Below, piece after piece: positions 53,790-63,357 of a stretch of DNA of 64,000 nucleotides. This DNA is from Stenotrophomonas sp. 169 (GTDB lineage: Bacteria; Pseudomonadota; Gammaproteobacteria; Xanthomonadales; Xanthomonadaceae), in NCBI RefSeq assembly GCF_014621775.1, contig NZ_CP061204.1, forward strand, positions 702,501-766,500. Direction: 5' to 3'. The translations under genes and the position numbers were made by a program. Position 1 is the stretch's first letter; the number at the start of each line of letters is the position of its first letter. Under the pieces are notes generated by a model that saw only the letters and a list, made by a program, of their open reading frames with translations, was not told the origin of the DNA and ran no database searches.

Positions 53790-53808
53790 CGCCGAGCCGT
53801 GCTCGGCG
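53786..53808. repeat. SMAG palindrome overlapping the folA stop
   Basis: GTAGCGCCGAGC-CGT-GCTCGGCG, starting one base before the folA TAG, which is bases 2-4 of the repeat. Confidence 0.9.
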
Positions 53809-53844
53809 GATTCTGTCGGAGCTCCCGCGGGCATCGGGCATGTG

Positions 53845-55044
53845 TCAGCCCGTGAACGTCTTCAGCCCGCGTGCGATCCGTTCCACTGCTTCCTGCAGCC
53901 GGGGAATTTCCTGGGTATAGGCCAGGCGTACGTGCTGCGTGGCGCGATGCGAGCCGAAATCCAAGCCGGGAGTGAACGCCAGGTGCTCGGTCTCCAGGAA
54001 GTGCGCGCAGAACGCCTGCGCGTCGTCGGTGAACGCGCTGACGTCGGCGTAGAGATAAAACGCCCCCTGTGGCTCAACGTCGATGCGGAAACCCAGCGAG
54101 CGCAAGGCCGGCAGCAGGAAGTCGCGGCGCTCCCGGAATGCCTCGCGGCGTTGTTCGAAGATCGCCGTCGCTTCATCGGTGAAGCAGGCGAGGGCAGCGT
54201 GCTGGGCGATGCTGGATGCGCTGATGTAGAGATTCTGGGCCAGCTTCTCCAGTTCCGGCACGGCGGCCGGCGGGGCGACCAGCCAGCCCAGTCGCCACCC
54301 GGTCATGCCGTAGTACTTGGAAAAACTGTTCAGCACGAAGGCCGAGTCATCAACCTGCAACACGCTGGGCGCATCGAGTCCGTACGTCAGGCCGTGGTAG
54401 ATCTCGTCAACCACCAGGTGGCCACCGCGTGTGTGCAGCGAGTGCGACAACGCCGCCAGTTCTTCGGCTGACAGCACGGTGCCCGTCGGATTCGCGGGCG
54501 AGGCGACCAGGGCGCCGACGCTGTCGGTCGTCCAGTGCTGCGCCACCAGGTCCGGTGTGAGCTGGTACGCCGTGCCCGATCCGACCGGCACCAGATGCGC
54601 GGCCCCTTCCACCAGGCGCAGGAAATGGCGGTTGCAGGGATAGCCCGGATCGGCCAGCAGCCAGTGCCGGCCCGGATCCACCAGCAGGCTGCTGGCCAGC
54701 AGCAGCGCGCCGGATCCACCCGGTGTTATCAGGATCCGTTCCGGATCGATGTCCAGCGCGTACCGGCTGCGGTAATGCCCTGCGATGGCGTGGCGCAGTG
54801 CCGGCAGGCCGCGTGCTGCGGTGTAGCGGGTGTGGCCGGCGGCCAGCGCGGCCTGGCCTGCCTGCACCACCGGCGCGGCCGTGGTGAAGTCCGGCTCGCC
54901 GATTTCCAGGTGGATCACATCGTGGCCCGCCTGTTCCAGCGCCTGTGCACGGGCCAGCAGGGACATCACGTGGAAGGGCGCGATTTCATGACTGCGCCGG
55001 CTGTAAGCCGGACCCGCAGCGGGGGAAGAGGGCAGGGTGCTCAT
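53845..55044 (-). CDS. PLP-dependent class I aminotransferase
   Basis: 399-aa fold-type I aminotransferase. LEIGEPDFTTAAPVV near the N-terminus, VASPANPTGTVLSAEEL, DEIYHGLTYG and the PLP-lysine motif NSFSKYYGMTGWRLGW are present, with RLAYTQEIPRLQEAVERI at the end. The amino-acid substrate cannot be told from sequence alone; the pattern is close to aspartate/alanine or MalY-PatB-like enzymes. The frame opens at 55053, but ATG 55044 (MSTLPSSPAAGPAYSRR) is the better start. It is divergent from the oligopeptidase gene. Confidence 0.9.
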   Translation of the reverse strand: MSTLPSSPAAGPAYSRRSHEIAPFHVMSLLARAQALEQAGHDVIHLEIGEPDFTTAAPVVQAGQAALAAGHTRYTAARGLPALRHAIAGHYRSRYALDIDPERILITPGGSGALLLASSLLVDPGRHWLLADPGYPCNRHFLRLVEGAAHLVPVGSGTAYQLTPDLVAQHWTTDSVGALVASPANPTGTVLSAEELAALSHSLHTRGGHLVVDEIYHGLTYGLDAPSVLQVDDSAFVLNSFSKYYGMTGWRLGWLVAPPAAVPELEKLAQNLYISASSIAQHAALACFTDEATAIFEQRREAFRERRDFLLPALRSLGFRIDVEPQGAFYLYADVSAFTDDAQAFCAHFLETEHLAFTPGLDFGSHRATQHVRLAYTQEIPRLQEAVERIARGLKTFTG

Positions 55045-55167
55045 GCCCCGCATGGTACGCCGGTGACCAACGGCAGGCTTGTCCTGCGCGCCGATCTGCG
55101 GTCATATCGCTGCAACGGGGGGAGACGGATCTGGCCCCCTTGCATCTTCCGTACGGAGCCACACCTC

Positions 55168-57279
55168 TTGAAGACTACTCTCTGCCTGTTGCTTGCGAGC
55201 CTGATGACCACGACCGCCACCGCTGCCACCCCGCCTGTCCCGCCGGATGCCGAAAAGCGACCGCACGTGGTCAAGGCCCCGTTCGGTGCGACCCGCAACG
55301 ACGACTATTACTGGATGCGCGACGACAAGCGCGAAGACAAGGCGATGCTGGCCTATCTGCAGGCTGAGAATACCTACACCGATCAGGTCGTGGCACCGCT
55401 CAAGCCGCTGCAGGACACGCTGTACAAGGAAATCGTCGCCCGCATCAAACAGGATGATTCCAGCGTACCGGCACGCGAGCGCGGCTATTGGTACTACAGC
55501 CGCTTCGAGACCGGCCAGGACTATCCGATCCATGCGCGGCGCAAGGGCGACATGCAGGCCGCCGAGGAAGTCCTGCTGGACGTGAACCAGATGGCGGCCG
55601 GCAAGGGCTATTTCAGCGTCGGCACGATGGAAGTCAGTCAGGACAACCAGCTGCTGGCCTGGGCCGACGATGACGTGGGCCGTCGGCAGTACGTCATCCG
55701 CTTCAAGGATCTGCGCACCGGCAAGGTGCTCGACGACGTCATCACCGGTTCGTCGGGCAACGTGGTGTGGGCCGATGACAACCGCACGGTGCTGTACGTG
55801 GAGAACGATCCGGAAACGCTGCTCACCGTGCGGGTGAGAAAGCACGTGCTGGGTACGCCGGCCAGCGCCGACGTGGTGTTGTACGAAGAGAAGGACGACA
55901 GCTTCTACATGGGCATCGGTCGCACCCGCGACGACCGCTTCATCACCATCGGGCTGCACAGCACGGTGACCTCCGAAGAGCGCTACGCGCCGGCCAGCGA
56001 TCCGACCACGTTCACCGTGCTCGCGCCGCGCCATCGCGAGGTGGAATACGACGCGGACCACTTCGACGGCCGCTGGGTGATCCGCACCAATGACGGGGCG
56101 AAAAACTTCAAGCTGGTCACCGCGCCCACCGACGCGACCTCGCGCGCGCAGTGGAAGGACTGGATCGCGCATGATCCGGCGGTCTACATCGAAGGCTTCG
56201 AGCTGTTCGATGGCTTCAGCGCCATCGCCGAGCGTTCCGAGGGCCTGGAGCGCATCCGCCTGCTGTTCAAGGATGGCCGCACGGATTACGTAAAGGCCGA
56301 TGAGCCGGCGTACTCCATGGGGTTGGATGACAACACCGAGGCCGACACGCCGTGGCTGCGCTATGCGTATACCTCGATGACCACGCCGACCACGGTGTTC
56401 GAGATCAACACGCAGACCGGCGAGCGTCGCCAGCTCAAGCAGCAGCCGGTGATCGGCTACGACGCGTCGAAGTATGAGACCGAGCGCGTGTGGATCACTG
56501 CCCGCGACGGGGTGAAGGTGCCGGTGTCGCTGGTGTACCGCAAGGGCTTCAAGAAAGACGGCACGGCGGCGTTGTTCCAGTACGCCTACGGCAGCTATGG
56601 CATGTCGATGGACCCGTACTTCAACCAGACCGCTGTCAGCTTGCTCGACCGTGGCGTGGTGTATGCCATCGCGCACATCCGTGGCGGCCAGGAAATGGGC
56701 CGTGACTGGTATGAGGACGGCAAGCTGCTTAAGAAGCAGAACACCTTCAACGACTTCATCGATGTCACCCGTGGGCTGGTGCAGCAGGGCTGGGCCGCCA
56801 AGGATCGCGTCGCGGCGTCCGGCGGCAGTGCCGGTGGCCTGCTGATGGGCGCGGTGGCCAACCAGGCGCCGCAGGACTATCGGGTGATGGTGGCGCAGGT
56901 GCCGTTCGTCGATGTGGTGACGACCATGCTCGACCCGACCATTCCGCTCACCACCAACGAGTACGACGAGTGGGGCAACCCGGAGAAGAAGCCGTTCTAC
57001 GACTACATGCTGAAGTACTCGCCGTACGACAACGTGGTGAAGCAGGCGTACCCGGCATTGTTCGTGGGCACGGGACTGTGGGATTCGCAGGTGCAGTACT
57101 GGGAGCCGGCCAAGTGGGTGGCCAAGCTGCGCGACGACAACACCGGTTCTTACCCGATCGTGTTCCGCACCAACATGGAAGCCGGCCACGGCGGCAAGTC
57201 CGGTCGATTCCAGCGCTACAAGGAGCTGGCTGAATCGTATGCGTTCGTGCTGGACCAGCTGGATGTGTCCAGTCCCTGA
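55168..57279 (+). CDS. Exported oligopeptidase B-like S9A serine peptidase
   Basis: 703-aa enzyme with a signal peptide (MKTTLCLLLASLMTTTATA). The N-terminal part begins with DDYYWMRDDKREDKAMLAYL, typical of oligopeptidase B, and forms the propeller. The catalytic domain has RGGQEMGRDWYEDGKLLKK, GGSAGGLLMG (Ser554), GTGLWDSQV (Asp639) and EAGHGGKSGR (His674). It cleaves short peptides after basic residues in known members. The start is TTG 55168, with GGAG nine bases before it. The first ATG (55204) would remove most of the signal peptide. Periplasmic location is unusual for PtrB. Confidence 0.88.
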   Translation: MKTTLCLLLASLMTTTATAATPPVPPDAEKRPHVVKAPFGATRNDDYYWMRDDKREDKAMLAYLQAENTYTDQVVAPLKPLQDTLYKEIVARIKQDDSSVPARERGYWYYSRFETGQDYPIHARRKGDMQAAEEVLLDVNQMAAGKGYFSVGTMEVSQDNQLLAWADDDVGRRQYVIRFKDLRTGKVLDDVITGSSGNVVWADDNRTVLYVENDPETLLTVRVRKHVLGTPASADVVLYEEKDDSFYMGIGRTRDDRFITIGLHSTVTSEERYAPASDPTTFTVLAPRHREVEYDADHFDGRWVIRTNDGAKNFKLVTAPTDATSRAQWKDWIAHDPAVYIEGFELFDGFSAIAERSEGLERIRLLFKDGRTDYVKADEPAYSMGLDDNTEADTPWLRYAYTSMTTPTTVFEINTQTGERRQLKQQPVIGYDASKYETERVWITARDGVKVPVSLVYRKGFKKDGTAALFQYAYGSYGMSMDPYFNQTAVSLLDRGVVYAIAHIRGGQEMGRDWYEDGKLLKKQNTFNDFIDVTRGLVQQGWAAKDRVAASGGSAGGLLMGAVANQAPQDYRVMVAQVPFVDVVTTMLDPTIPLTTNEYDEWGNPEKKPFYDYMLKYSPYDNVVKQAYPALFVGTGLWDSQVQYWEPAKWVAKLRDDNTGSYPIVFRTNMEAGHGGKSGRFQRYKELAESYAFVLDQLDVSSP

Positions 57280-57294
57280 CCGGGCCGCCGGTCG

Positions 57295-57346
57295 TGACGG
57301 CCGCTGGCCGTCAGCAGGTCAGTGACGGCCGCCGGCCGTCACTACC
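57295..57346. repeat. Two TGACGGCC palindromes
   Basis: TGACGGCCGCTGGCCGTCA (57295-57313) and TGACGGCCGCCGGCCGTCAC followed by TACC (57323-57346). Same class as at 25594, 34133 and 38891. They lie between the oligopeptidase stop and the DUF454 gene. Confidence 0.88.
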
Positions 57347-57361
57347 GGTATCCTTGTCGGC

Positions 57362-57787
57362 ATGAACCCGCCTGATCGTCCTGCCGTCGTCGCAGACCCG
57401 GTACCTGTACGCCGGGTGCGCTTCAAGTGGGCGTGGTGGCTGCTGGCCTACGCCAGCCTGGGCACCGGCATCGTCGGCATCTTCGTGCCGGGCCTGCCGA
57501 CCACCGTGTTCATCCTGATCTCGGCGTGGGCCGCCTCGCGCGGTTCGGACCGGCTGCACCGCTGGCTTCTGCAGCACCCCCGTTTCGGTCCGGCCATCGG
57601 TAACTGGCAGGCACACGGGGCGGTCAGCCGGTACGGCAAATGGATGGCGACGATCACCATGGCTGTGTGTGCCGGGATCATGCTCTGGTGCGTGCCGATC
57701 GCCTGGGTCAAGTGGTTTTCCATCGGCAGCATGACCGTGGTGTGCCTCTGGCTGTGGAGCCGCCCGCTGCCCCCTGCCGGACCATGA
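57362..57787 (+). CDS. YbaN/DUF454 inner membrane protein
   Basis: 141-aa protein with two N-terminal and two C-terminal hydrophobic segments. The DUF454 signature is clear: LLAYASLGTGIVGIFVPGLP followed by TTVFILISAWAASRGS, then HRWLLQHPRFGPAIGNWQ and KWMATITMAV. Function unknown. The ORF ends 65 bases before lptM, with a degenerate SMAG between. Confidence 0.92.
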   Translation: MNPPDRPAVVADPVPVRRVRFKWAWWLLAYASLGTGIVGIFVPGLPTTVFILISAWAASRGSDRLHRWLLQHPRFGPAIGNWQAHGAVSRYGKWMATITMAVCAGIMLWCVPIAWVKWFSIGSMTVVCLWLWSRPLPPAGP

Positions 57788-57820
57788 ATCCGCCACGCGC
57801 CGCATGAGCCGGATGGGCGA

Positions 57821-57844
57821 CGCCGGGCATGGCTCGGCGCTACA
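57821..57844. repeat. Degenerate SMAG palindrome
   Basis: ACGCCGGGC-AT-GGCTCGGCGCTACA, inverted orientation, 9 bases before the lptM ATG. CTACA replaces CTACC. Confidence 0.7.
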
Positions 57845-57852
57845 CTCGGCGC

Positions 57853-58116
57853 ATGAAGAATTCCCGCCGACACCTCATCGTGATTCCGCTGGCAGCGTGC
57901 GCGCTGCTGTTCCTCAGCGCCTGCGGCAACAAGGGCCCATTGGTGCTGCCGCAGAAGCCGGTACCGGTGGAAGAAGTGGTCGAGCCGGTCGATGCCCCGG
58001 CCACCGACGACGCCACGCCGCCGGCCACCCAGCCCACCGATGCGGGCAACCCCAGCACCGTGCCCGACCCGATCGCATCGCCCATCGATGACACCACCGG
58101 CGGCAGCAATGACTGA
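57853..58116 (+). CDS. lptM: LPS translocon maturation chaperone LptM (YifL-type lipoprotein)
   Basis: 87-aa lipoprotein. The lipobox LSAC at the end of the signal sequence is followed by [12 protein letters not shown], which matches the CGxKGPL motif of LptM/YifL that binds the LptDE translocon. The remainder is a Pro/Thr/Asp-rich disordered tail, longer than in E. coli. It precedes dapF with an 8-bp overlap, as is usual for this gene. Members of this family are often left unannotated. Confidence 0.85.
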   Translation: MKNSRRHLIVIPLAACALLFLSACGNKGPLVLPQKPVPVEEVVEPVDAPATDDATPPATQPTDAGNPSTVPDPIASPIDDTTGGSND

Positions 58117-58960
58117 GGCAGCAGGCAACCGCCTGCGTTTCAGCAAGATGCACGGCGCAGGCAACGACTTCGTGATGCTGGACCTGCGCAATGGCGCGTC
58201 GCCGCCGTCACCGCAGCTGGCCGCGCAGATGGCTGACCGGCACACCGGCGTGGGCTGCGACCAGATCATCACGATCGAGGCGCCGCGCGCGGCGGGCTCG
58301 GTGGCGTCGTACCGTATCTGGAACGCCGATGGATCCACCTCGCAGCAATGTGGCAACGGCGCACGCTGCGTGGCGGCGTGGCTGGTCCGCAACGGTGACA
58401 CCGGCGAGGACGCGTTCACCATCGACAGTCCCCTGGCGACGCACCCGGTGCGCAGGCTGGCCGATGGCGATTATTCAGTGGAGATGGGCGTGCCGGTGTT
58501 CGAGCCGGCGCAGATTCCGCTGATCGGTTTTGCACATCCGCGCGGCGAGTACCTGCTGCCCCTGCAGGGAGAGACCGTCCGCTTCGGTGCGGTGTCGATG
58601 GGCAACCCGCACGCGGTCATCGAAGTCGGCCTGGTCGATGCGGCCCCGGTGGAGCGGCTGGGCCACTCGCTGCAACACCATGCGTCGTTCCCGGAATCGG
58701 TCAACGTCAGCTTCGCCCAGGTGCTTGAGCCGGACCACGCGCGCTTGCGCGTGTACGAGCGCGGTGTGGGCGAGACCCTGGCGTGTGGCAGTGGCGCCTG
58801 CGCGGCGGCGGTTTCACTGATGCAACGCGGACGGCTCACGTCCAGTGCCCGCATCAGCCTGCCCGGCGGCGACCTGCGCATCCAGTGGGCCGGCGAGGGC
58901 CAGCCGGTCTTCATGTCCGGTCCGGCCGCATTCGTTTTCGAAGGGGAGTGGCGTGCATGA
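58109..58960 (+). CDS. dapF: Diaminopimelate epimerase DapF
   Basis: 283-aa PLP-independent epimerase converting LL-DAP to meso-DAP for peptidoglycan and lysine. The two catalytic cysteines are in [10 protein letters not shown] (Cys81) and [11 protein letters not shown] (Cys226). [14 protein letters not shown] starts the fold. ATG 58109 overlaps lptM by 8 bp, and the stop overlaps the DUF484 gene by 4 bp. Together with murC and ddl it supplies the cross-linking peptide. Confidence 0.97.
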   Translation: MTEAAGNRLRFSKMHGAGNDFVMLDLRNGASPPSPQLAAQMADRHTGVGCDQIITIEAPRAAGSVASYRIWNADGSTSQQCGNGARCVAAWLVRNGDTGEDAFTIDSPLATHPVRRLADGDYSVEMGVPVFEPAQIPLIGFAHPRGEYLLPLQGETVRFGAVSMGNPHAVIEVGLVDAAPVERLGHSLQHHASFPESVNVSFAQVLEPDHARLRVYERGVGETLACGSGACAAAVSLMQRGRLTSSARISLPGGDLRIQWAGEGQPVFMSGPAAFVFEGEWRA

Positions 58961-59634
58961 CCGGAACCACCGAAAAGATCGCTGCGCATGAGGTCGCCTC
59001 CTGGCTGCGGCGCCATCCGGGTTTCCTCAAGCAGTTCCCGGACCTGGCGCTGACCCTGGTGGTGCCGCGTGACGACGGTCCCACTGCTTCACTGGCCAGC
59101 TACCAGCTGGACGTGCTGCGCGACAAGAACCGCGAACTGTCGCGCCGCCTGGCCGATCTCGGCCACACCGCACAGGTCAACGAACGGCTTGCCGTGCGTA
59201 CCCAGCAGTTGACGCTCGCGCTGATGAAACAATCCACGGTGGCCGATACGCTGCGGGCGATGGCGGCATCGCTGGAAGAGGATTTCGACGGCGATCTGGT
59301 GCGTCTGGTGATGCATACGCCCGTGGCAGGACTGGAGCAGGCGCCGTGGCTGCAGATCATTCCCGCCGACAGTCCGCTGCTCGGCCCGTTCCGCGACTGC
59401 CTGAAGGACGGCGAGCCGCTATGTGGGCGCCTGCAGCCGGAAAAGAACGCGGTGCTGTACGGCGCACGCGCTGAAGAAATACAGACCACCGCCTTGCTGC
59501 CCTTGCCGGGCGTTGGACTCATCGCCGTGGGCAGCCATGATGGCAATCGCTTCTATCCGGGCATGGGCACCTTGTTCCTGCGCATGATGGGCGAGGCGTT
59601 GGTCGTGGCACTGCAGCGGTTCAAACCGGCCTGA
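58957..59634 (+). CDS. DUF484 family protein
   Basis: 225-aa protein. N-terminal [20 protein letters not shown] and a coiled-coil segment [20 protein letters not shown] precede a GAF-like domain (about 95-225) with [23 protein letters not shown]484 proteins are always found between dapF and xerC, overlapping dapF as here, but their function is not established. The 8-base gap to xerC suggests coupling. Confidence 0.93.
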   Translation: MTGTTEKIAAHEVASWLRRHPGFLKQFPDLALTLVVPRDDGPTASLASYQLDVLRDKNRELSRRLADLGHTAQVNERLAVRTQQLTLALMKQSTVADTLRAMAASLEEDFDGDLVRLVMHTPVAGLEQAPWLQIIPADSPLLGPFRDCLKDGEPLCGRLQPEKNAVLYGARAEEIQTTALLPLPGVGLIAVGSHDGNRFYPGMGTLFLRMMGEALVVALQRFKPA

Positions 59635-59642
59635 CCGCCGCA

Positions 59643-60536
59643 ATGGACGCCGTCCAGCCGTTCCTGCAGTACATGACGGTGGAGCGCCGCATGTCGGCCC
59701 ACACGCTGGACGCCTATCGGCGTGACCTGGCCGCGCTGCAGCAGTGGGCGCACGCACGTGATGTGTCCGTGGATGCACTGGATGGCGAGCAGATGCGCGG
59801 CTTCATCGCCGATGAACATCGACGTGGATTGTCCGCCACCAGCCTGCAGCGCCGTCTGTCAGCCTGCCGTGGCTATTATGCGTGGCAGATGAAGCATGGC
59901 CGCCTGACGGTGGATCCGACCATCGGGTTGAAGGCACCGCGCGCGCCGCGCCGCCTGCCGCAGGTACTCGATGCCGACGAGGCGGTGCAACTGGTGGAGC
60001 TGCCGACCGACGGCGAGCTCGGCCGTCGTGATCGCGCGCTGCTCGAACTGTTCTATTCCTCCGGGTTGCGGTTGAGCGAACTGTGCGGACTCACCTGGCG
60101 CGATCTTGATTTCGCCAGTGGGCTGGTCACCGTGCTGGGCAAGGGCAACCGCCAACGCCGGGTGCCCTTTGGTCGCCCCGCGCGCGACGCACTGCAGGCG
60201 TGGCGGATGGAAACGCCCGATGCCCCTGCCGCGCCGGTGTTTCCCGGACGCAACGGGCCGATCAGCCAGCGTGCCGTACAGGTGCGGATCAAGCAGCTGG
60301 CGCAGCGCCAAGGGCTGTTCAAGCATGTGCACCCGCACATGCTGCGCCACAGTTTCGCCAGCCATATCCTGGAATCGTCCGGTGACCTGCGCGGCGTGCA
60401 GGAACTGCTCGGCCACGCTGACATTGCCACCACGCAGATCTATACGCACCTGGATTTCCAGCATCTTGCCAAGGTGTACGACGCAGCGCATCCGCGGGCG
60501 AAACGCCAGAAGAAAGAGCCGCCCGCCGAGGCCTGA
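59643..60536 (+). CDS. xerC: Tyrosine recombinase XerC
   Basis: 297-aa site-specific recombinase acting at dif with XerD to resolve chromosome dimers. The N-terminal SAM-like domain has MSAHTLDAYRRDLAALQQWA. The catalytic set is visible: Arg in SSGLRLSELCGL, Lys in GKGNRQRRVPF, HxLRH in HPHMLRHSFASHIL, His in GHADIATTQ and the nucleophile Tyr in QIYTHLD. The C-terminus is basic. In related genomes hslV follows directly; here a pilin gene intervenes. Confidence 0.96.
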   Translation: MDAVQPFLQYMTVERRMSAHTLDAYRRDLAALQQWAHARDVSVDALDGEQMRGFIADEHRRGLSATSLQRRLSACRGYYAWQMKHGRLTVDPTIGLKAPRAPRRLPQVLDADEAVQLVELPTDGELGRRDRALLELFYSSGLRLSELCGLTWRDLDFASGLVTVLGKGNRQRRVPFGRPARDALQAWRMETPDAPAAPVFPGRNGPISQRAVQVRIKQLAQRQGLFKHVHPHMLRHSFASHILESSGDLRGVQELLGHADIATTQIYTHLDFQHLAKVYDAAHPRAKRQKKEPPAEA

Positions 60537-60544
60537 GCGGCGTC

Positions 60545-60556
60545 GTATCCGGATAC
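60545..60556. promoter_or_regulatory. Perfect palindrome GTATCCGGATAC
   Basis: 12-bp palindrome 8 bases after the xerC stop and 158 bases before the pilin ATG. It may be a binding site for the pilin gene's control, but nothing else supports this. Confidence 0.3.
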
Positions 60557-60714
60557 CTCGCCAGGCCACGCCAGCGGCCTGCGTCGCCGTGAACGAACTG
60601 GAACCGACCCACGCCGACGCGGCGCGCTGCGATTGCGCCGCTGTCGCGCCTTTCTTTCGATGCAGCTGCCACCGTGTATGCATTCACGGACGGCCGTACA
60701 AAGAGAGCCCGCAG

Positions 60715-61251
60715 ATGAGCAGAACGTACATCGCGATCATGCCGATCCTGCTGGTCGGGCTCAGCCAGCAGGCGCATGCCCAGAACGGCACGCTGACCTT
60801 CCAGGGCCAGATCGAGGCGGTGACCTGCGTGGTCGAGCCGCGGGGCGGGCTGGTCGACGGGGCCGACATGGTGGTTGCGCTGCCGTCCATCGCGCAGACG
60901 CACCTGGATGCGGCCGGCCAGCGCGGCACGCCCATTCCATTCCACTTGATCGTTGGTTCCGGTGCGCAGCCATGCGAGCAGGCCAGCGTGCGTGCGCTGT
61001 TCAGCAACGCCGGGGATACCAATGCGGCGGGGCGGCTGAGCAATCGGGGCAGTGCGCGCAATGTGGATATCGTCATCACCAATCCGCAGGCGCAGGACAT
61101 CGACCTGGGCAGCAACGAAAACTCGCAGGTGGTGCCGATCGACGATAAAGGGATCGGCGTGATGTCCTGGTTCGCCACCTATTACGCGACCGCGCGGGCG
61201 GAGCCTGGCAGTGTCACAGCGCAGGTGCAGTACACACTGACCTACCCCTGA
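60715..61251 (+). CDS. Type 1 fimbrial major-subunit-like pilin
   Basis: 178-aa exported pilin. The signal peptide (MSRTYIAIMPILLVGLSQQA) ends at HA/QNG. The mature chain starts NGTLTFQGQIEAVTCVVEP, the FimA-like first strand, with two cysteines (TCVV and QPCEQ) that should form the standard disulfide. It ends in a beta strand AQVQYTLTYP with the penultimate Tyr typical of chaperone-usher subunits. No chaperone or usher gene lies beside it. It is inserted between xerC and hslV. Confidence 0.87.
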   Translation: MSRTYIAIMPILLVGLSQQAHAQNGTLTFQGQIEAVTCVVEPRGGLVDGADMVVALPSIAQTHLDAAGQRGTPIPFHLIVGSGAQPCEQASVRALFSNAGDTNAAGRLSNRGSARNVDIVITNPQAQDIDLGSNENSQVVPIDDKGIGVMSWFATYYATARAEPGSVTAQVQYTLTYP

Positions 61252-61298
61252 TGGGGCGAGACCACGGCTGAGGGATGAACGGCGACCCACTATCGGCG

Positions 61299-61328
61299 CT
61301 TGATGGCGGCCCCAGCTGTCCCCATGTT
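61299..61328 (+). promoter_or_regulatory. Heat-shock sigma-32-type promoter of hslVU
   Basis: CTTGAT (61299-61304) and CCCCATGTT (61320-61328) match the sigma-32 consensus (CTTGAA / CCCCATnT) with a 15-bp spacer. A start site near 61335 would leave a leader of about 20 bases before the hslV ATG, which has GGAGG upstream. It also argues against the earlier in-frame ATG at 61300. Confidence 0.75.
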
Positions 61329-61353
61329 GCTCGGACAGCATTCCGGAGGCCGC

Positions 61354-61905
61354 ATGGACCCCAGCCAGAACCCCACCGTTTTCCACGCCACTACCATCGT
61401 CTGCGTCCGTCGCGGCGAGCATGTGGCCATCGCTGGCGATGGCCAGGTCACCCTCGGCCATACCGTGATGAAGGGCAATGCACGCAAAGTGCGCCGGCTC
61501 GGCCGCGATGGCCAGGTACTGGCTGGCTTCGCCGGCGCCGCCGCCGATGCCTTCACTTTGTTCGAGCTGTTCGAGGCCAAGCTGGAAAAGCATGGCCAGC
61601 TGACCCGCGCTGCCGTGGAGCTGGCCAAGGATTGGCGGACCGAACGGCGCTTGGGCAAGCTCGAAGCGCTGCTTGCCGTCGCCGACCGGGAGACGTCGTT
61701 GATCATCAGCGGCACCGGCGATGTGATCGAGCCGGAAGACGGCATCATCGCGATCGGCTCCGGCGGCTCGTATGCCTTGTCCGCCGCACGCGCCCTGATG
61801 GCGCACACCGAACTGGATGCACGCACCATCGCCAGCGAATCCATCGGCATCGCCGGGGACATCTGCATCTACACCAACCGCAACGTGGTGGTGGAAGAGC
61901 TCTGA
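61354..61905 (+). CDS. hslV: ATP-dependent protease peptidase subunit HslV
   Basis: 183-aa N-terminal-nucleophile peptidase, forming a double hexamer with HslU. The catalytic Thr is in [30 protein letters not shown] and [14 protein letters not shown] are typical. Unlike E. coli HslV (Met-Thr-Thr), twelve residues ([12 protein letters not shown]) precede Thr13, so removal of a propeptide is required, as in other xanthomonads. SD GGAGG at 61345 supports ATG 61354. Transcribed from a heat-shock promoter. Confidence 0.96.
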   Translation: MDPSQNPTVFHATTIVCVRRGEHVAIAGDGQVTLGHTVMKGNARKVRRLGRDGQVLAGFAGAAADAFTLFELFEAKLEKHGQLTRAAVELAKDWRTERRLGKLEALLAVADRETSLIISGTGDVIEPEDGIIAIGSGGSYALSAARALMAHTELDARTIASESIGIAGDICIYTNRNVVVEEL

Positions 61906-61980
61906 CGCCTGGCGTCAACGGCGTTCCCCATCCGCCGGGCCGAATCCGGCGCCACTGATCCCCCCTTCGTGAGCACTCCC

Positions 61981-63357
61981 ATGTCGCAGAAGTTCGAGAA
62001 CATTTCGGCCACCATGACGCCGCGCGAGATCGTGCAGGAACTGGACCGTCACATCGTTGGCCAGCATGACGCCAAGCGCGCGGTGGCCATCGCCCTGCGC
62101 AACCGCTGGCGCCGCATGCAGCTGCCGGCGGAGCTGCGCGACGAAGTCATGCCCAAGAACATCCTGATGATCGGGCCGACCGGCGTGGGCAAGACCGAGA
62201 TCGCGCGTCGCCTGGCCACCCTGGCCAACGCACCGTTCGTCAAAGTGGAGGCGACGCGCTTCACCGAGGTCGGCTACGTCGGCAAGGACGTCGAGCAGAT
62301 CATCCGCGACCTCGCCGATACAGCGGTGAAGCTGTATCGGGAACAGGCCAAGACGCGCGTGCGCAACCAGGCCGAAGAGCGTGCCGAAGACCGCATCCTG
62401 GATGCCTTGCTGCCCAAGCGCAGCGGCGGCATCGGCTTTGATCCGGAGGCCGCGCGCAACGAGCCATCCGCGCAGGACAATGAAACCCGCATCAAGTTCC
62501 GCCGCATGCTGCGCAACGGTGAACTGGATGATCGCGAGATCGAGCTGGATATCGCTGCCAACGTCAGCATGGACATCATGACCCCACCGGGCATGGAGGA
62601 AATGGGACAGCAGCTGAAGTCGATGTTCGCCAACCTGGGTGGCAGCAAATCGAACAAGCGTACGGTCACCATCAAGGCGGCGCGCCCGCTGCTGCAGGAA
62701 GAGGAAGCCGGCAAGCTGGTGAACGAAGAAGATGTCCGCAGCGCCGCCATCGAAGCCTGCGAGCAGAACGGCATCGTCTTCATCGATGAGATCGACAAGG
62801 TTGCCAAGCGGGGCGACGCCGGCTCGTCCGGTGGCGATGTATCGCGTGAGGGCGTACAGCGCGATCTGCTGCCGCTGGTGGAGGGCTCCAATGTGTCGAC
62901 CAAATACGGCACGGTGAAGACCGACCACATCCTGTTCGTCGCTTCCGGTGCGTTCCACCTGGCCAAGCCCAGCGACCTGATCCCCGAGCTGCAGGGTCGT
63001 TTCCCGATCCGCGTGGAACTGAGTGCGCTGAGCAAGCAGGATTTCATCCGCATCCTCACCGAGCCCAAGGCGGCGTTGACCAAGCAGTACGAAGCACTGC
63101 TGTTGACCGAAGGGGTGACCATCACGTTCACCGAAGACGCCGTTGACCGCTTGGCCGAGATTGCTTTTCAGGTCAATGAGCGGCAGGAAAACATCGGTGC
63201 GCGTCGCCTGCATACGGTGCTGGAGCGGCTGCTGGATACGCTCAGCTACGAGGCGCCGGACCGCGGTGGCGAAGCGATTGAAATCGACAGTGCCTACGTG
63301 GACAAGTACCTGGGCGAGCTGGTCAAGGATCCAGACCTGAGCCGCTACATCCTTTAA
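61981..63357 (+). CDS. hslU: ATP-dependent protease ATPase subunit HslU
   Basis: 458-aa AAA+ unfoldase partner of HslV. Walker A is GPTGVGKTE (from about residue 65), Walker [13 protein letters not shown], and the I domain lies between (about 110-245). [14 protein letters not shown] is the pore-loop region and [13 protein letters not shown] the sensor 2 region. The C-terminus DLSRYIL inserts into HslV. ATG 61981 is preferred over the in-frame GTG at 61969. Confidence 0.98.
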   Translation: MSQKFENISATMTPREIVQELDRHIVGQHDAKRAVAIALRNRWRRMQLPAELRDEVMPKNILMIGPTGVGKTEIARRLATLANAPFVKVEATRFTEVGYVGKDVEQIIRDLADTAVKLYREQAKTRVRNQAEERAEDRILDALLPKRSGGIGFDPEAARNEPSAQDNETRIKFRRMLRNGELDDREIELDIAANVSMDIMTPPGMEEMGQQLKSMFANLGGSKSNKRTVTIKAARPLLQEEEAGKLVNEEDVRSAAIEACEQNGIVFIDEIDKVAKRGDAGSSGGDVSREGVQRDLLPLVEGSNVSTKYGTVKTDHILFVASGAFHLAKPSDLIPELQGRFPIRVELSALSKQDFIRILTEPKAALTKQYEALLLTEGVTITFTEDAVDRLAEIAFQVNERQENIGARRLHTVLERLLDTLSYEAPDRGGEAIEIDSAYVDKYLGELVKDPDLSRYIL

